From: JACRDG01 sp963760985
GTDB taxonomy: Bacteria; Desulfobacterota; Desulfomonilia; Desulfomonilales; Desulfomonilaceae
Assembly (NCBI GenBank): GCA_963760985.1
Contig: CAVXFM010000017.1
Span: forward strand, 372,001 to 436,000
Direction of reading: 5' to 3'
Length of the DNA: 64,000 bases
Shown: piece by piece, positions 16,630-25,080 of the stretch
Layout: every line of letters starts with the position of its first letter
Numbering within the stretch: position 1 is the first letter of the stretch
Notes under the pieces: generated by a model
What the model was told of the DNA's origin: nothing
The model's input: only the letters and a program-made list of their open reading frames with translations
Databases searched by the model: none
Program-made: the position numbers and the translations under genes

Positions 16630-17093
16630 TACCGATTCGCCCTCAACCGGTTTATAGCAGTTCCAAAAGTTTTGATTGAATGGCTCGTGCCTTGGGAAGG
16701 TGGCGGGGGGTCCCCTGAACGAAGATTCGACGGTTCTGCGTCGTCCGTACCGAAGGAGATCCCCCGCCTGTAGCCTTCACCAGGTGATATTTACCCAAGC
16801 GAAACGGAATGAGGCGGACCACACCAACCTGAGTGCATCCGGAGGGTACCACAAGCAATGAAGGTGTCTTTCACACGCTCAAGGAAGAAATCTACCGTAG
16901 TCGGAAGGAAGGTTGCATATTGCACCATCGTGCCACGATCGCAGGAAAGCCGTGCGACGCGGGAATGGTAACGCCGCCCAAGTCAAGAATCCGTAAAAAA
17001 GCAACAAGGCTCACAGAGCGAACGTGCCATCGGTGACTGCGTCTCGTTGGCCGCCGCTCCTGCCTTCCACACATTATTTCCAAGGTCAACGGT
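16630..17093. other. Intergenic region, structured, no gene seen
   Basis: This 464-bp gap interrupts an otherwise tight operon. Open frames here are short and unconvincing. It holds the long inverted repeat described at 16702-16768, and also CTTGGG (16691-16696) facing CCCAAG (16794-16799), which could extend the fold outward. Confidence 0.55.
16702..16768 (+). ncRNA. Possible structured RNA element
   Basis: GGCGGGGGGTCCCCT (16702-16716) pairs with AGGAGATCCCCCGCC (16754-16768) at 13 of 15 positions. Inside is a second perfect hairpin, CGACG (16728-16732), GTTCTG loop, CGTCG (16739-16743). The element is 73 bp after the Mrp-NifX stop and 326 bp before the IscU-like gene. No known RNA family was recognised. 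It may be a cis-regulatory leader, an attenuating terminator or a small RNA. Confidence 0.35.
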
Positions 17094-17510
17094 ATGAGCA
17101 GAGAAAACGAAGTTTTTGAAGATATTGAAGGATTGGTTCTTGAAGATGCTCGGAAGACCTATTCGCCCACAGTCATTGAGCATTTCTTGAATCCGAGAAA
17201 CGCGGGTGTCCTCGAAAATCCTGATTGCTTCAACGCAATGAGCGGCATCTGCGGAGACACCATAGGCATCTACGTGGGGTTGCAGGACCGGACGATCGAG
17301 CGTATCAGCTTTGTCACAAACGGGTGCGGCCCAACAATTGCCTGTTCCAGTGCGCTCACGAGCATGGCCAAAGGGTTGAGAATTCAGGCGGCCATGGAGA
17401 TCACCGGCAAGGATCTCATTGATTATCTGGGAGGCTTGCCGCTCGAGAACACCCATTGTGCCGACCTTGCAGTAAACACGTTACGCAGCGCTCTCGCAAA
17501 AGCGGGGTGA
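17094..17510 (+). CDS. IscU/NifU-type Fe-S cluster scaffold
   Basis: The 138-residue protein keeps the three cluster cysteines of IscU: SGICGDTIGIYV, SFVTNGCGPTIACSS and LPLENTHCADLA. The NPRNAG motif, the aspartate after the first cysteine and the HC pair are all present. IscU scaffolds assemble Fe-S clusters for transfer. The chaperone-binding LPPVK motif is replaced by LPLEN, so it may not use HscA/HscB. It lies downstream of the Mrp-NifX fusion and 3 bp before the DUF364 gene, which suggests a dedicated scaffold for this operon. Confidence 0.9.
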   Translation: MSRENEVFEDIEGLVLEDARKTYSPTVIEHFLNPRNAGVLENPDCFNAMSGICGDTIGIYVGLQDRTIERISFVTNGCGPTIACSSALTSMAKGLRIQAAMEITGKDLIDYLGGLPLENTHCADLAVNTLRSALAKAG

Positions 17511-17513
17511 CCC

Positions 17514-18272
17514 ATGAGATTGCGGAAACGGCTCATCGACATCCTTGAACCCTCATGCGCAGGTCATTCAGTTCGCGATGTACGCATTGGGCTCGGGTAC
17601 ACCGCAGTTCAGCTTGATGACGGACGAGCGGGCGTGGCGTACACGCTCGGCAGAGAGTTCATGAAAGGATGCACCGCGTTTGGCGGCCACCGCCCCATTG
17701 CGGGGAGTGGATCATTTGAGGTGCTTAGCTATCTCGATTCTGAGGGCCTCGTGGAATCCTCAGTAGGTTTGGCAACGGCCAATGCCCTGAGCAACGGGGT
17801 TCCCCACCATGGTGTCACGGGTGATGTGTTGAAATCCGTGGAGCTTCTGCCGACTGACAAGGTTGCCATGGTGGGTTTCTTTGCTCCATTGGTCGCGGAA
17901 CTGCAGGACCGGGTTGCCGAGGTCGAGATATTCGAGGAACATAGTGGGGAACTGCCTCATCTGCGGGCCGCGTCCGAGGCGGTTTCCGCTATCCCGAAGT
18001 ACGACGTGGCGCTTATCACCTCGTCCACCATTGTGAACGGCACCGTGGACGAGCTGCTGGAATCGGCACGGACCTGCCGTGAGGTCGTGCTGCTGGGCCC
18101 ATCGACTCCTTTGATCGCGGAAGCCTTTGAAGGCACAGCGGTCACCTGGCTGTCAGGGATTACCGTGGAGGATTCCGATGGCCTGTTACAATTGGTGAGT
18201 GAGGGGGGAGGAACCCGTCTGTTCAGGCCTTTTGTCACCAAATGGAACATCCCCCTCCGAAACGGCGCCTGA
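17514..18272 (+). CDS. DUF364/DUF4213 protein (putative heavy-metal chelatase family)
   Basis: The 252-residue protein shows the two-part layout of this family: an N-terminal DUF4213 region (VRDVRIGLGYTAVQLDDGRAG) and a Rossmann-like DUF364 region with KVAMVGFFAPLVAEL, YDVALITSSTIVNGTVDELL and REVVLLGPSTPLIAEAF. The family is annotated as putative heavy-metal chelation and is often found near molybdenum and Fe-S genes in anaerobes; no activity is established. It starts 3 bp after the scaffold gene. Confidence 0.85.
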   Translation: MRLRKRLIDILEPSCAGHSVRDVRIGLGYTAVQLDDGRAGVAYTLGREFMKGCTAFGGHRPIAGSGSFEVLSYLDSEGLVESSVGLATANALSNGVPHHGVTGDVLKSVELLPTDKVAMVGFFAPLVAELQDRVAEVEIFEEHSGELPHLRAASEAVSAIPKYDVALITSSTIVNGTVDELLESARTCREVVLLGPSTPLIAEAFEGTAVTWLSGITVEDSDGLLQLVSEGGGTRLFRPFVTKWNIPLRNGA

Positions 18273-18450
18273 GCCATTGAAACAGTGTACGGGCAGGCGT
18301 ATTCTGAAGGGGCTAAAGATGTCCGCTGGGCCATCTGATCCGTGAATCCCGCGTGAAGGCTCACGGAACTCTCAGGGCATTGCTTGGAGCAGAATCGTTG
18401 GCATCAGCAATGAGGAATGAAGACCCCAACCCACGCGAATCACGATTCTC

Positions 18451-19275
18451 GTGGATAACGACGTACATCCGGGGCTCAACCTGAGAGCTGAACACGGCTT
18501 TTCCGCGTTGGTGGAGCGCGGGACCACACGGATACTCTTTGACACCGGGCAAGGCCCTGCCCTGGCACACAACGCACGGGTGCTGGGCATTCCGTTGTCT
18601 TCGCTCTCTGCGGTGGTATTGAGTCATGGACACTACGATCACACGGGAGGGTTGCTCCATGTCGCGGAGCTGAACTCCGGAATTCGTGTCGTTGCCCATC
18701 CTGCGATCTTTTCCCCGCATCTCAAATTGCCTCAAGACGATAGTGCACTGCGATACATAGGGATTCCTCACACGCGGGAGACTCTGGAAAGGCTGGCCGC
18801 TGTCTTTGACTTTGTCCCGGAATTTGCGGAGATAGCTCCGGGCTTGTGGTTCACAGGCAAGGTGCCGCGTGTGTTCGGGCTGAATGCGGATAAGCGACTC
18901 GTCACGAAAGAGCACGATCTCACGGTCCTTGATCCCTTGGAAGACGACTGTTCCTTACTGATGGATACTCCCTCCGGGCCTGTCTTGCTCCTGGGATGTG
19001 CGCATGCGGGCGTGAGAAACGTGTGGGAACATGTCCGTACCAAGCTGGGCATCGATCAGGTGCATGCGGTGATCGGCGGCACGCACCTGGGCTTGTCCGC
19101 CGAGGCTGAAACCGGCGCTGCGATCGAGGCTCTGGAGCATGCCGATGTGCGACTCCTTGCGCCGACCCACTGCACCGGAGCAGGCCCCAAAGCCGTGTTG
19201 CAAGCCCATTTTGGCGATCGATTTCAATCCGCGGGAGCAGGAACGGTCTTCGAATTCGGGAAATTTTCCGCGTGA
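18451..19275 (+). CDS. Metallo-beta-lactamase-fold hydrolase
   Basis: The protein contains the MBL metal motif LSHGHYDHTGGL, a later LLGCAHAGVRN histidine and the terminal THCTG strand. It resembles the MBL family annotated as 7,8-dihydropterin-6-methyl-4-aminobenzene-phosphate synthase-like hydrolases. The frame opens at GTG 18451, but codons for the expected first strand (RITIL before VDNDVHPGL) lie in frame directly upstream with no start codon. An ATG at 18417 in the next frame would supply it if one extra C near 18430 is an error. True length is therefore about 286 residues. It belongs to the cofactor cluster. Confidence 0.85.
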   Translation: MDNDVHPGLNLRAEHGFSALVERGTTRILFDTGQGPALAHNARVLGIPLSSLSAVVLSHGHYDHTGGLLHVAELNSGIRVVAHPAIFSPHLKLPQDDSALRYIGIPHTRETLERLAAVFDFVPEFAEIAPGLWFTGKVPRVFGLNADKRLVTKEHDLTVLDPLEDDCSLLMDTPSGPVLLLGCAHAGVRNVWEHVRTKLGIDQVHAVIGGTHLGLSAEAETGAAIEALEHADVRLLAPTHCTGAGPKAVLQAHFGDRFQSAGAGTVFEFGKFSA

Positions 19276-19375
19276 GGGGACCCCATCACGTGATCAAGGA
19301 GCGACGCTTCACAGAATCATGCGGGAGCCGGCACCATGATATGCGATACTCATAGGCAGCAAAGGAGAGGAAGCT

Positions 19376-20140
19376 ATGAGAATTCGCCTCATTCGTCACG
19401 CGACCCTTCAAATCGAAATTGCAGGCCGAGTGTTGCTGCTCGATCCCATGCTTTCCCCGCCCCGTACTTTTCCGTCCCTGACCATAGGTAAAACCTCTTC
19501 ACGTAATCCTCTCGTACCGCTCCCTTGTCCTGTTGACACGCTCCTCCAGCCCGATGCAATCCTGGTATCGCATTGCCATTTCGACCATTTTGACCATGCC
19601 GCGGCCGACCTGCTTCCCAAGCAGATCCCGCTCATGTGCCAGCCCTCGGACACAAATCGCATTCAACACATGGGTTTTACTCAGGTCATGCCGATCGGAC
19701 AAGAGCCGCTCTCATGGAACGGATTGCGTGTTTCGCGCACGCACGGGCAGCACGGTCATGGCCTGATCAAACGGGTCATGGGACACGTATCCGGCTTTGT
19801 CCTCCAATCCGACGGAGAGCCGGCATTATATGTGGCAGGAGACACCATATGGTGTCCCGCGGTACAGACAGCCCTGGCCGTGCATCGGCCAGACATCATC
19901 GTGGTCAATGCGGGTGCGGCTCAATTCAACGTGGGCAAACCGATTACCATGACTGCTCAAGACGTGGTAAAGGTGCATGAAGCAGCTCCCCAAGCCAAGA
20001 TCGTAGCCGTACACATGGAAGCCATCAATCACTGTCGGCTGGGGCGCAGCGAGCTTGCGGATTACCTGCACGCGGCAGGAATAGGGCACGTCATGAGCAT
20101 TCCCCTCGACGGAGAAAGCGTGCCTCTGGGTGCGGAATGA
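19376..20140 (+). CDS. UlaG-like metallo-beta-lactamase-fold hydrolase
   Basis: The 254-residue protein starts MRIRLIRHATLQIEIAG, the opening of UlaG/YtkL-like hydrolases, and has the metal motif SHCHFDHFDH, RTHGQHGHG, LYVAGDTIW and VAVHMEAINHC. These enzymes cleave phosphodiester or lactone bonds with two metal ions. A strong AAAGGAGAGG ribosome site precedes the ATG. It is the second MBL-fold gene in tandem, 100 bp after the first, but belongs to a distinct subfamily. Substrate unknown. Confidence 0.9.
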   Translation: MRIRLIRHATLQIEIAGRVLLLDPMLSPPRTFPSLTIGKTSSRNPLVPLPCPVDTLLQPDAILVSHCHFDHFDHAAADLLPKQIPLMCQPSDTNRIQHMGFTQVMPIGQEPLSWNGLRVSRTHGQHGHGLIKRVMGHVSGFVLQSDGEPALYVAGDTIWCPAVQTALAVHRPDIIVVNAGAAQFNVGKPITMTAQDVVKVHEAAPQAKIVAVHMEAINHCRLGRSELADYLHAAGIGHVMSIPLDGESVPLGAE

Positions 20141-20352
20141 GATCAAATCCGGAAACACTTTGCCCAATTCCGGGATCGGGATGTGAACAGGGTATGGTGT
20201 ACCCGGAACTGCCACGGCTTATTGCTGAGGAACCCGAGACTTCGAAGACTCCGACGAAAAACGTTTCTATGCCGCTGCCGGGCATGGGACCTCCTGATGA
20301 ATCTCGTATGTTGCCATTTCCCCACGTACGCAATAGCGCGGGAAGGCTTTGA
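20137..20352 (+). CDS. Doubtful small protein overlapping the MBL stop
   Basis: A 71-residue frame begins with an ATGA overlap on the stop codon of the preceding gene and ends one base before the stop of the convergent gene. The sequence is Pro-rich (SMPLPGMGPPDES) and resembles nothing I know. The overlap would allow translational coupling, but the frame may be chance. Confidence 0.25.
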   Translation: MRSNPETLCPIPGSGCEQGMVYPELPRLIAEEPETSKTPTKNVSMPLPGMGPPDESRMLPFPHVRNSAGRL

Positions 20353-21282
20353 TCAACCAAAGTGTAACACTTCTTCCGAAACGCGAAGGGTGGTCAGGTA
20401 CTTGTCATCTGTTTTCTCCAAATGCCGACATTGGCTTCGAAGCCAGAGAATGTGAGCAACTCCGGAACTAACGAGTGGAAGCAAAAACATAATATGCCCT
20501 ATCCCCTGGCTGCCTGTCGCTACCTCTGCGCAAGCGCCGATCAGAAAACTGGCAATGCATGCAGCGCTCGTCCATTCCGTCAGCCAACGACGCTCATCCC
20601 TGTGAAGCCTAGCATACTTATTCTCTGAGAGAACAACATATCCATAGCTTTTTCGAGACAAGTACGCCTTCCAAGGGAAGAACAACTTCCTACCGTCTTC
20701 CGCCGTCTTGAATTGCGCGTCGATAATCCTATCAACTGAATTCATCGGTCCCTTTGGACGTGCTGTAGAACCTGACGGAAAGCTCGAACGAAGCTTTTCA
20801 GCAGCACCTTGCGCGACCAGCGTAGGATAAGAAACCGCCTCAATTCCTTTGAATACGTGGGAGGGCACCGTTCCTGATTTCAATCCGCAAGTCGGACACA
20901 CACCGGATCGATTGGGCCGCGCCGCCCCACAGACAATGCATTCCCACGATCCTTCAGTCCTCCTGTCCCCTAACCCGCCTTGACCGGTTTCTTCAAATTG
21001 CGCCTGCGCGTGGTGGTGCGCCCCAGCCAATGTAGGCTCTTCAAGCAACTCCACGTCTTCCAAGCGCGAGTCGAAATCATCAGGCACATGGTCGTTGGGG
21101 GGCAAGTCTTCGCTTGCCACCAGTCCTGAATTCACCAATTTCTGGAGCAGGCTGTCCAGAGATGCTTTCGAGAGCGAGTACCGCTCCATGAGGTGGCCGT
21201 AGGTAAGACCGGACCCGATGTCAGCAACAAGCTTATGGGCGTTGATTCTTCTCGTTGCCACTGCGTTCCCCCATGCCCCCAT
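20353..21282 (-). CDS. Membrane protein with N-terminal helical domain and zinc ribbon
   Basis: A 309-residue protein of three parts. Residues 12-60 form a small helical domain (INAHKLVADIGSGL, LMERYSLSKASLDSLLQKLV) shared with the two small proteins at 51844 and 52096. Residues 114-133 are a zinc ribbon, CIVCGAARPNRSGVCPTCG. Residues 240-290 hold two membrane segments (SAACIASFLIGACAEVA and GHIMFLLPLVSSGVAHILW). Start may be ATG 21282 or GTG 21261. Function unknown; the layout suggests a membrane-anchored protein that uses the helical domain for binding. Confidence 0.8.
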   Translation of the reverse strand: MGAWGNAVATRRINAHKLVADIGSGLTYGHLMERYSLSKASLDSLLQKLVNSGLVASEDLPPNDHVPDDFDSRLEDVELLEEPTLAGAHHHAQAQFEETGQGGLGDRRTEGSWECIVCGAARPNRSGVCPTCGLKSGTVPSHVFKGIEAVSYPTLVAQGAAEKLRSSFPSGSTARPKGPMNSVDRIIDAQFKTAEDGRKLFFPWKAYLSRKSYGYVVLSENKYARLHRDERRWLTEWTSAACIASFLIGACAEVATGSQGIGHIMFLLPLVSSGVAHILWLRSQCRHLEKTDDKYLTTLRVSEEVLHFG

Positions 21283-21447
21283 TCAATTAGCTTCGGGCCG
21301 GGATTGATTCCGAACAATTCTAATCCTGGGAAACCACGATAAGCCTAACCCGTTCTTCCCTGGTCTGTCAAAGCTCGAATCGCCGTACAAGAGCCCTGGA
21401 AAAAGGAATAGCTGCCCCGATACACGCTCACCGTCGGTAGAAAGGGC

Positions 21448-22530
21448 CTATTCGTGCGCTCCCCCTTCCCGAAGGAGCCGAACGATCGGCACGAAGCCTT
21501 TCGCCTCCGCTACGCGCAGGGCGGTACTTCCAAAATTATCCGTTGCGTTGACGTAAGCGCCTTTGTCCAGGAGCATTCTGACCACTTCCCCGTTGCCTGC
21601 TGACGTGGCTGCCATCAGTGCAGTCCGACGTGAAATGTCTCTTGCGTTCACGTCGGCCCCTTTGTCCAAGAGAATCTTCACTAGCCTCATGTGACTTCGC
21701 GAAATCGCACATATCAGCGGCGTAGTGGACCCTTCTCTAGAATTTACATCCACTCCCCGCTCTAAGAGACGGCGAACAGCTTCCAAGTTGCCGAGACAAG
21801 CAGCAGCAGTGAGTGTGATTGCGGCCCCTTGGCGCTCGAGCAGAGCTACCACGTCACAGTGGAAGCGTATAGCGGCCTCCGTTAAGGCTGTGGCGCCCGT
21901 CTCGTCCCGTGCGTTGATTGGAGAGCCCCACTCTACAAGGGTTCGCGCCACTTCCGTATGACCGCCAGCCGCAGCAGCAAGGAGGGCAGTCCAGCCTTCA
22001 GCGTCAGCCGCTTTGACGTCGGCACCGCGCCGGAGCAACTCTTTCACTACTGTCAGGTGTCCTCTCCCCGCGGCAGCCATAAGAGCTGTGCGGTCCTGTT
22101 GGCCCCTGGCATTGACGTCGGCGCCGCGACGCAGGAGTATCTTCATTACCCTCAAATGTCCTCGCAGCGCTGCCCACTTGAGAGCCGTGTCTCCATGAGC
22201 ATCTCCCAAATTGACTTTGGCTCCACTGTGCAACAGATCCTTCACCATCGACAGGTCGCCGCATTGCGCCGCCTCCATGAGTGCCGTTCTTCCCAAGATT
22301 CCACGCTGATTGACATCAGCTCCCTTGCTCAAGAGGAGTCTCACTACCCTTTCGTGGCCTGCACGCGCAGCGGCCACCACCGCGGCATCTGAACCCTTGG
22401 CCTCTGCGTTGAGGTCGGCTCCTTGGTCCACGAGGGCCTGTATGGATTGAAGATCCCCGCGCTCTGCTGCCTCAATGAGCTTCTCGTCAAGCATAGCCTT
22501 GTTCTTTGCGATCCCGGCTGACACGAGCAC
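21448..22530 (-). CDS. Ankyrin-repeat protein, probably membrane-anchored
   Basis: The 360 residues hold about ten ankyrin repeats of 33 residues, each with the GxTALMxAAxxGHxxVVxxLLxxGADVN pattern. Ankyrin repeats mediate protein binding. In frame directly upstream of 22530 are codons for SLGWLYLWVLVVLVSAG, a membrane anchor or signal peptide, but without a start; an ATG at 22594 with a GGAG site eight bases away lies one frame off. One extra base near 22588 would explain this. If the upstream part is not used, ATG at 22494 (MLDEKLIEAAERGD) is the likeliest start. Confidence 0.9.
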   Translation of the reverse strand: MLVSAGIAKNKAMLDEKLIEAAERGDLQSIQALVDQGADLNAEAKGSDAAVVAAARAGHERVVRLLLSKGADVNQRGILGRTALMEAAQCGDLSMVKDLLHSGAKVNLGDAHGDTALKWAALRGHLRVMKILLRRGADVNARGQQDRTALMAAAGRGHLTVVKELLRRGADVKAADAEGWTALLAAAAGGHTEVARTLVEWGSPINARDETGATALTEAAIRFHCDVVALLERQGAAITLTAAACLGNLEAVRRLLERGVDVNSREGSTTPLICAISRSHMRLVKILLDKGADVNARDISRRTALMAATSAGNGEVVRMLLDKGAYVNATDNFGSTALRVAEAKGFVPIVRLLREGGAHE

Positions 22531-22594
22531 TACCAGTACCCAGAGGTACAGCCAGCCAAGGCTTTGCGATCGGCGGAATGCGTCGAGTCTTCAT

Positions 22595-23176
22595 GAAAAT
22601 ACTCCGACTGAACGGAAAAGGGGCCGATCCCACGGTTTCGCGCAGGGGCCCTTGGACTGCGCGCGTTCTTGAAAACAACGCGGCCGCTCACGGTACCTCC
22701 GGCAGCAAGGGATGGAGCGGATCTCTTCGTGCTTTTCGCTCTACCCAAGCCGTGCGCCTCGACGTGATCCGAGTGCCCAGACGCTTTTCGCCGCGCTACC
22801 CTGCGTGTGCGCAGGGGGGCTTCCTCTGTGTTGAAAAGAGGCGAGAATGCCTGTTTGAGTGGCCTACACCTTGATGGACATCAGGAAGGGTACATGGTGC
22901 GCCAAGAGGCAATGACGTCAAGACATTTTTCCGTGGGCTGAACGTTTGGGGGCGTCATACTTACATCGGGCACGTAGTGCGAACGAGCCAGGTCGGGCGC
23001 AGTGCCCACAGCGAGCAGCGAACGCAAGTGTCTTTCTTGCGCGCAATGCGGTGCACTTCGTGATTCGCATTGTACCAGGATTCATCGAGCCCGGTAGATC
23101 AAGACGAGCCAAGGGCCTATGTGCAACCCTTGGCTCTCACGTGTGCGCTGCGTCAGGCTTGTTCCGCGCTGCAGCG
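22595..23176. other. Intergenic region
   Basis: About 580 bp between two minus-strand genes. Several short frames cross it, none with a recognisable product. The only structure I see is the hairpin at 23106-23136. Confidence 0.55.
23106..23136 (-). terminator. Hairpin after the Fe-S protein gene
   Basis: GAGCCAAGGG (23106-23115) and CCCTTGGCTC (23127-23136) form a perfect 10-bp stem with an 11-base loop. It is 40 bp downstream of the stop of the minus-strand gene at 23177. The following minus-strand bases (GTCTTGATC) are not U-rich, so termination may be weak or Rho-assisted. Confidence 0.55.
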
Positions 23177-24277
23177 TCAGCTCTGGAAGCGTTTTGTCAC
23201 CGCGAGCGGAATCAGGGATTTCCCCCGGACCGATGCGAGTTGCATGAAGAAATCCTTGCCGGTGGCAGGCGGTTCCCGGCGTTCCGATTCGGGTTTTGAC
23301 TTGAGCGACAAAGCTTCGCTGGGGCACGTGGTCACGCACAGCCCGCAGCCGATGCATCGGTCCCGATCGACTTGTGCCACGCTGTCGTCTCCCATTTTGA
23401 TGGCTTCCATCTGGCAACGATCCAGGCAGGTCTCGCAACCGGAGCAGAGATCCTGCGCCACCTCCGCGTAATAATTGGTCAAGACCTTTTCCGCGGGTTT
23501 GGGGTGCAATTTGATGGACCTCAGGATTCCGCAGCAATCCCCGCAACAGTTGCACATACCGCCCGCATCTTGCGAAATGAACGGTTGCGGCACAAGTCCA
23601 GCTTCCTCACACTTGTCGATCACGCCAAGGGCTTCTTCCTGGGTGATGTACCGTGCCATGCCCTTGTCCACGTAGAAATCCGCGTGGCTCCCGAACTGGA
23701 GGCACACTTCCTGGGGTTTGTCGCAGCCCTTGTCCAAGAGGCCCTGCTGAACCCGGCAAATGCATTTTGCCACTGCAATCTTGTTCTTGGTCTTGATCAT
23801 GCCCTTCACGTCTTCGTACGGTGCGACCGGCCACAAATGGTCGATGGACTTGTTCACCGGCACGGTTCGCAGAGGAGCCGTCTGAGCTATGCCTTGCTTG
23901 CCCAAGGCCTCCATGAGGTACTGATCGTAGAGTTCCGCAAATTCCCGGTCCATGTCTTTGAGTTGATACTCAAAAGATCCCACCACAAACGGGACCGCAC
24001 CGTATTTGGCGCTCTCGCCTTTCTTGAGACGAAAGATGAGGCCGCGCGCGACCATGCGTTCCAGCAACGCTGCCACTGCTGCCGTGTCCTGGCCAATCCG
24101 TTGTGCCACTGCTTCGGGGGATTCCAGCATCATGCTGAGATTCAGGTAGAGATCGGCTTCCTCTTCTGAGAAGAGCTTTTCCAGGATCTTGAGTTCAACC
24201 CCCGATTCGGTAGAAGGGAATCCCATGGAATATTGATCCAATTGTTCACGTAGGTCGTAATACACCTGCTTCGTCAT
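23177..24277 (-). CDS. Winged-helix-like protein with two [4Fe-4S] clusters
   Basis: ATG 24277 lies five bases after AGGAGG; the ATG at 24280 is too close to it. The 366-residue protein has an N-terminal helical region with a winged-helix look (SPEAVAQRIGQDTAAVAALLERMVARGL), a middle region with CICR and CDKPQEVC, CNCCGDCC, then a 2[4Fe-4S] ferredoxin (CSGCETCLDRC and CIGCGLCVTTCP). Proteins of this layout occur in sulfate reducers as uncharacterised 4Fe-4S proteins. The DNA-binding-like start with redox clusters suggests either a regulator or an electron carrier. It is third in a row of cysteine-rich proteins. Confidence 0.85.
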   Translation of the reverse strand: MTKQVYYDLREQLDQYSMGFPSTESGVELKILEKLFSEEEADLYLNLSMMLESPEAVAQRIGQDTAAVAALLERMVARGLIFRLKKGESAKYGAVPFVVGSFEYQLKDMDREFAELYDQYLMEALGKQGIAQTAPLRTVPVNKSIDHLWPVAPYEDVKGMIKTKNKIAVAKCICRVQQGLLDKGCDKPQEVCLQFGSHADFYVDKGMARYITQEEALGVIDKCEEAGLVPQPFISQDAGGMCNCCGDCCGILRSIKLHPKPAEKVLTNYYAEVAQDLCSGCETCLDRCQMEAIKMGDDSVAQVDRDRCIGCGLCVTTCPSEALSLKSKPESERREPPATGKDFFMQLASVRGKSLIPLAVTKRFQS

Positions 24278-24558
24278 CATTTCCTCCTGGATGACCGCGA
24301 AAAGGCTCCTGCGCGTGCAGGGCCGGGTTTGTGCGTGCAATGCCTTATACCGGGAAGCGCAAGGCTGTCGAATCTGCGTTCAGGAGACCTTCCTCCGACC
24401 GGTCATGGTACGCAAAAGGGATCGCCATGGTCCTAGCCTAGACTCGCGCTCCTTCATAGTTCAGGCCGGGACTGCGTCAAAAACCGACGGCAACTTCTTG
24501 AGCCAAAGGACCCTCAAGTGAGCACGTATGATGCCCCGTACCGATCCGGATCGTCCTG

Positions 24559-24990
24559 TCACTTCCTGGATCTGATCACGTCCGTCATGCTTTTCTTCGG
24601 CGCACAGAGGACCGCCGCGACTTCCTTCTGAAACACGGAAAAGTCACGGGGAACATGAGTGCCTTGAACGACTTGTATGTCCGGAAAAGCCTCGTTGATG
24701 ACCTGCACGTACTGCTCCTTGAACGGACACACCGCGGTCATGCAATACGAAAGGTGGATCGCGTCGACCCGGAACGCGGCAAGTGACTTCACTTTCTTGA
24801 GAATCTTCTCCGGTGCCGCCACAGTGGGACAGCCCGCACAGTTGATCATGCCCACCAGGATAAGTTCATCTTCACCGCGGTACCGCTCGAAAAACCCGTT
24901 TCGCTTGCGCAGGTCCCCGAGGCACACTGCCGCGGCGCAATCCATTTCCTGCGTGCAATTGGCACAGTTGAGTATGCCGACTCTGGCCAT
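24559..24990 (-). CDS. CGGC domain protein
   Basis: ATG 24990 follows AAGGAGG; the longer frame to 25050 is less likely. The 143-residue protein begins MARVGILNCANCTQEMDCAA and has INCAGCPT and LSYCMTAVCPFKE, the conserved cysteines of the CGGC (PF08821) family of putative metal-binding proteins. It lies between two Fe-S proteins on the same strand. Role unknown. Confidence 0.85.
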   Translation of the reverse strand: MARVGILNCANCTQEMDCAAAVCLGDLRKRNGFFERYRGEDELILVGMINCAGCPTVAAPEKILKKVKSLAAFRVDAIHLSYCMTAVCPFKEQYVQVINEAFPDIQVVQGTHVPRDFSVFQKEVAAVLCAPKKSMTDVIRSRK

Positions 24991-25080
24991 GAAATCCTCC
25001 TTATGTGCAACATGCCGAAAAAGTGAGACTTTGTTTTTCCTTGTTGGCAATGGACGTCGTGCCCCGGGGCTTCGCTCCTC

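Noticed and set aside
16930..16960. Minus-strand TGGCAC followed by TGCAA, like a sigma-54 promoter
   Set aside because: Spacing between the GG and GC elements is one base short, and it would read into the Mrp-NifX gene antisense.
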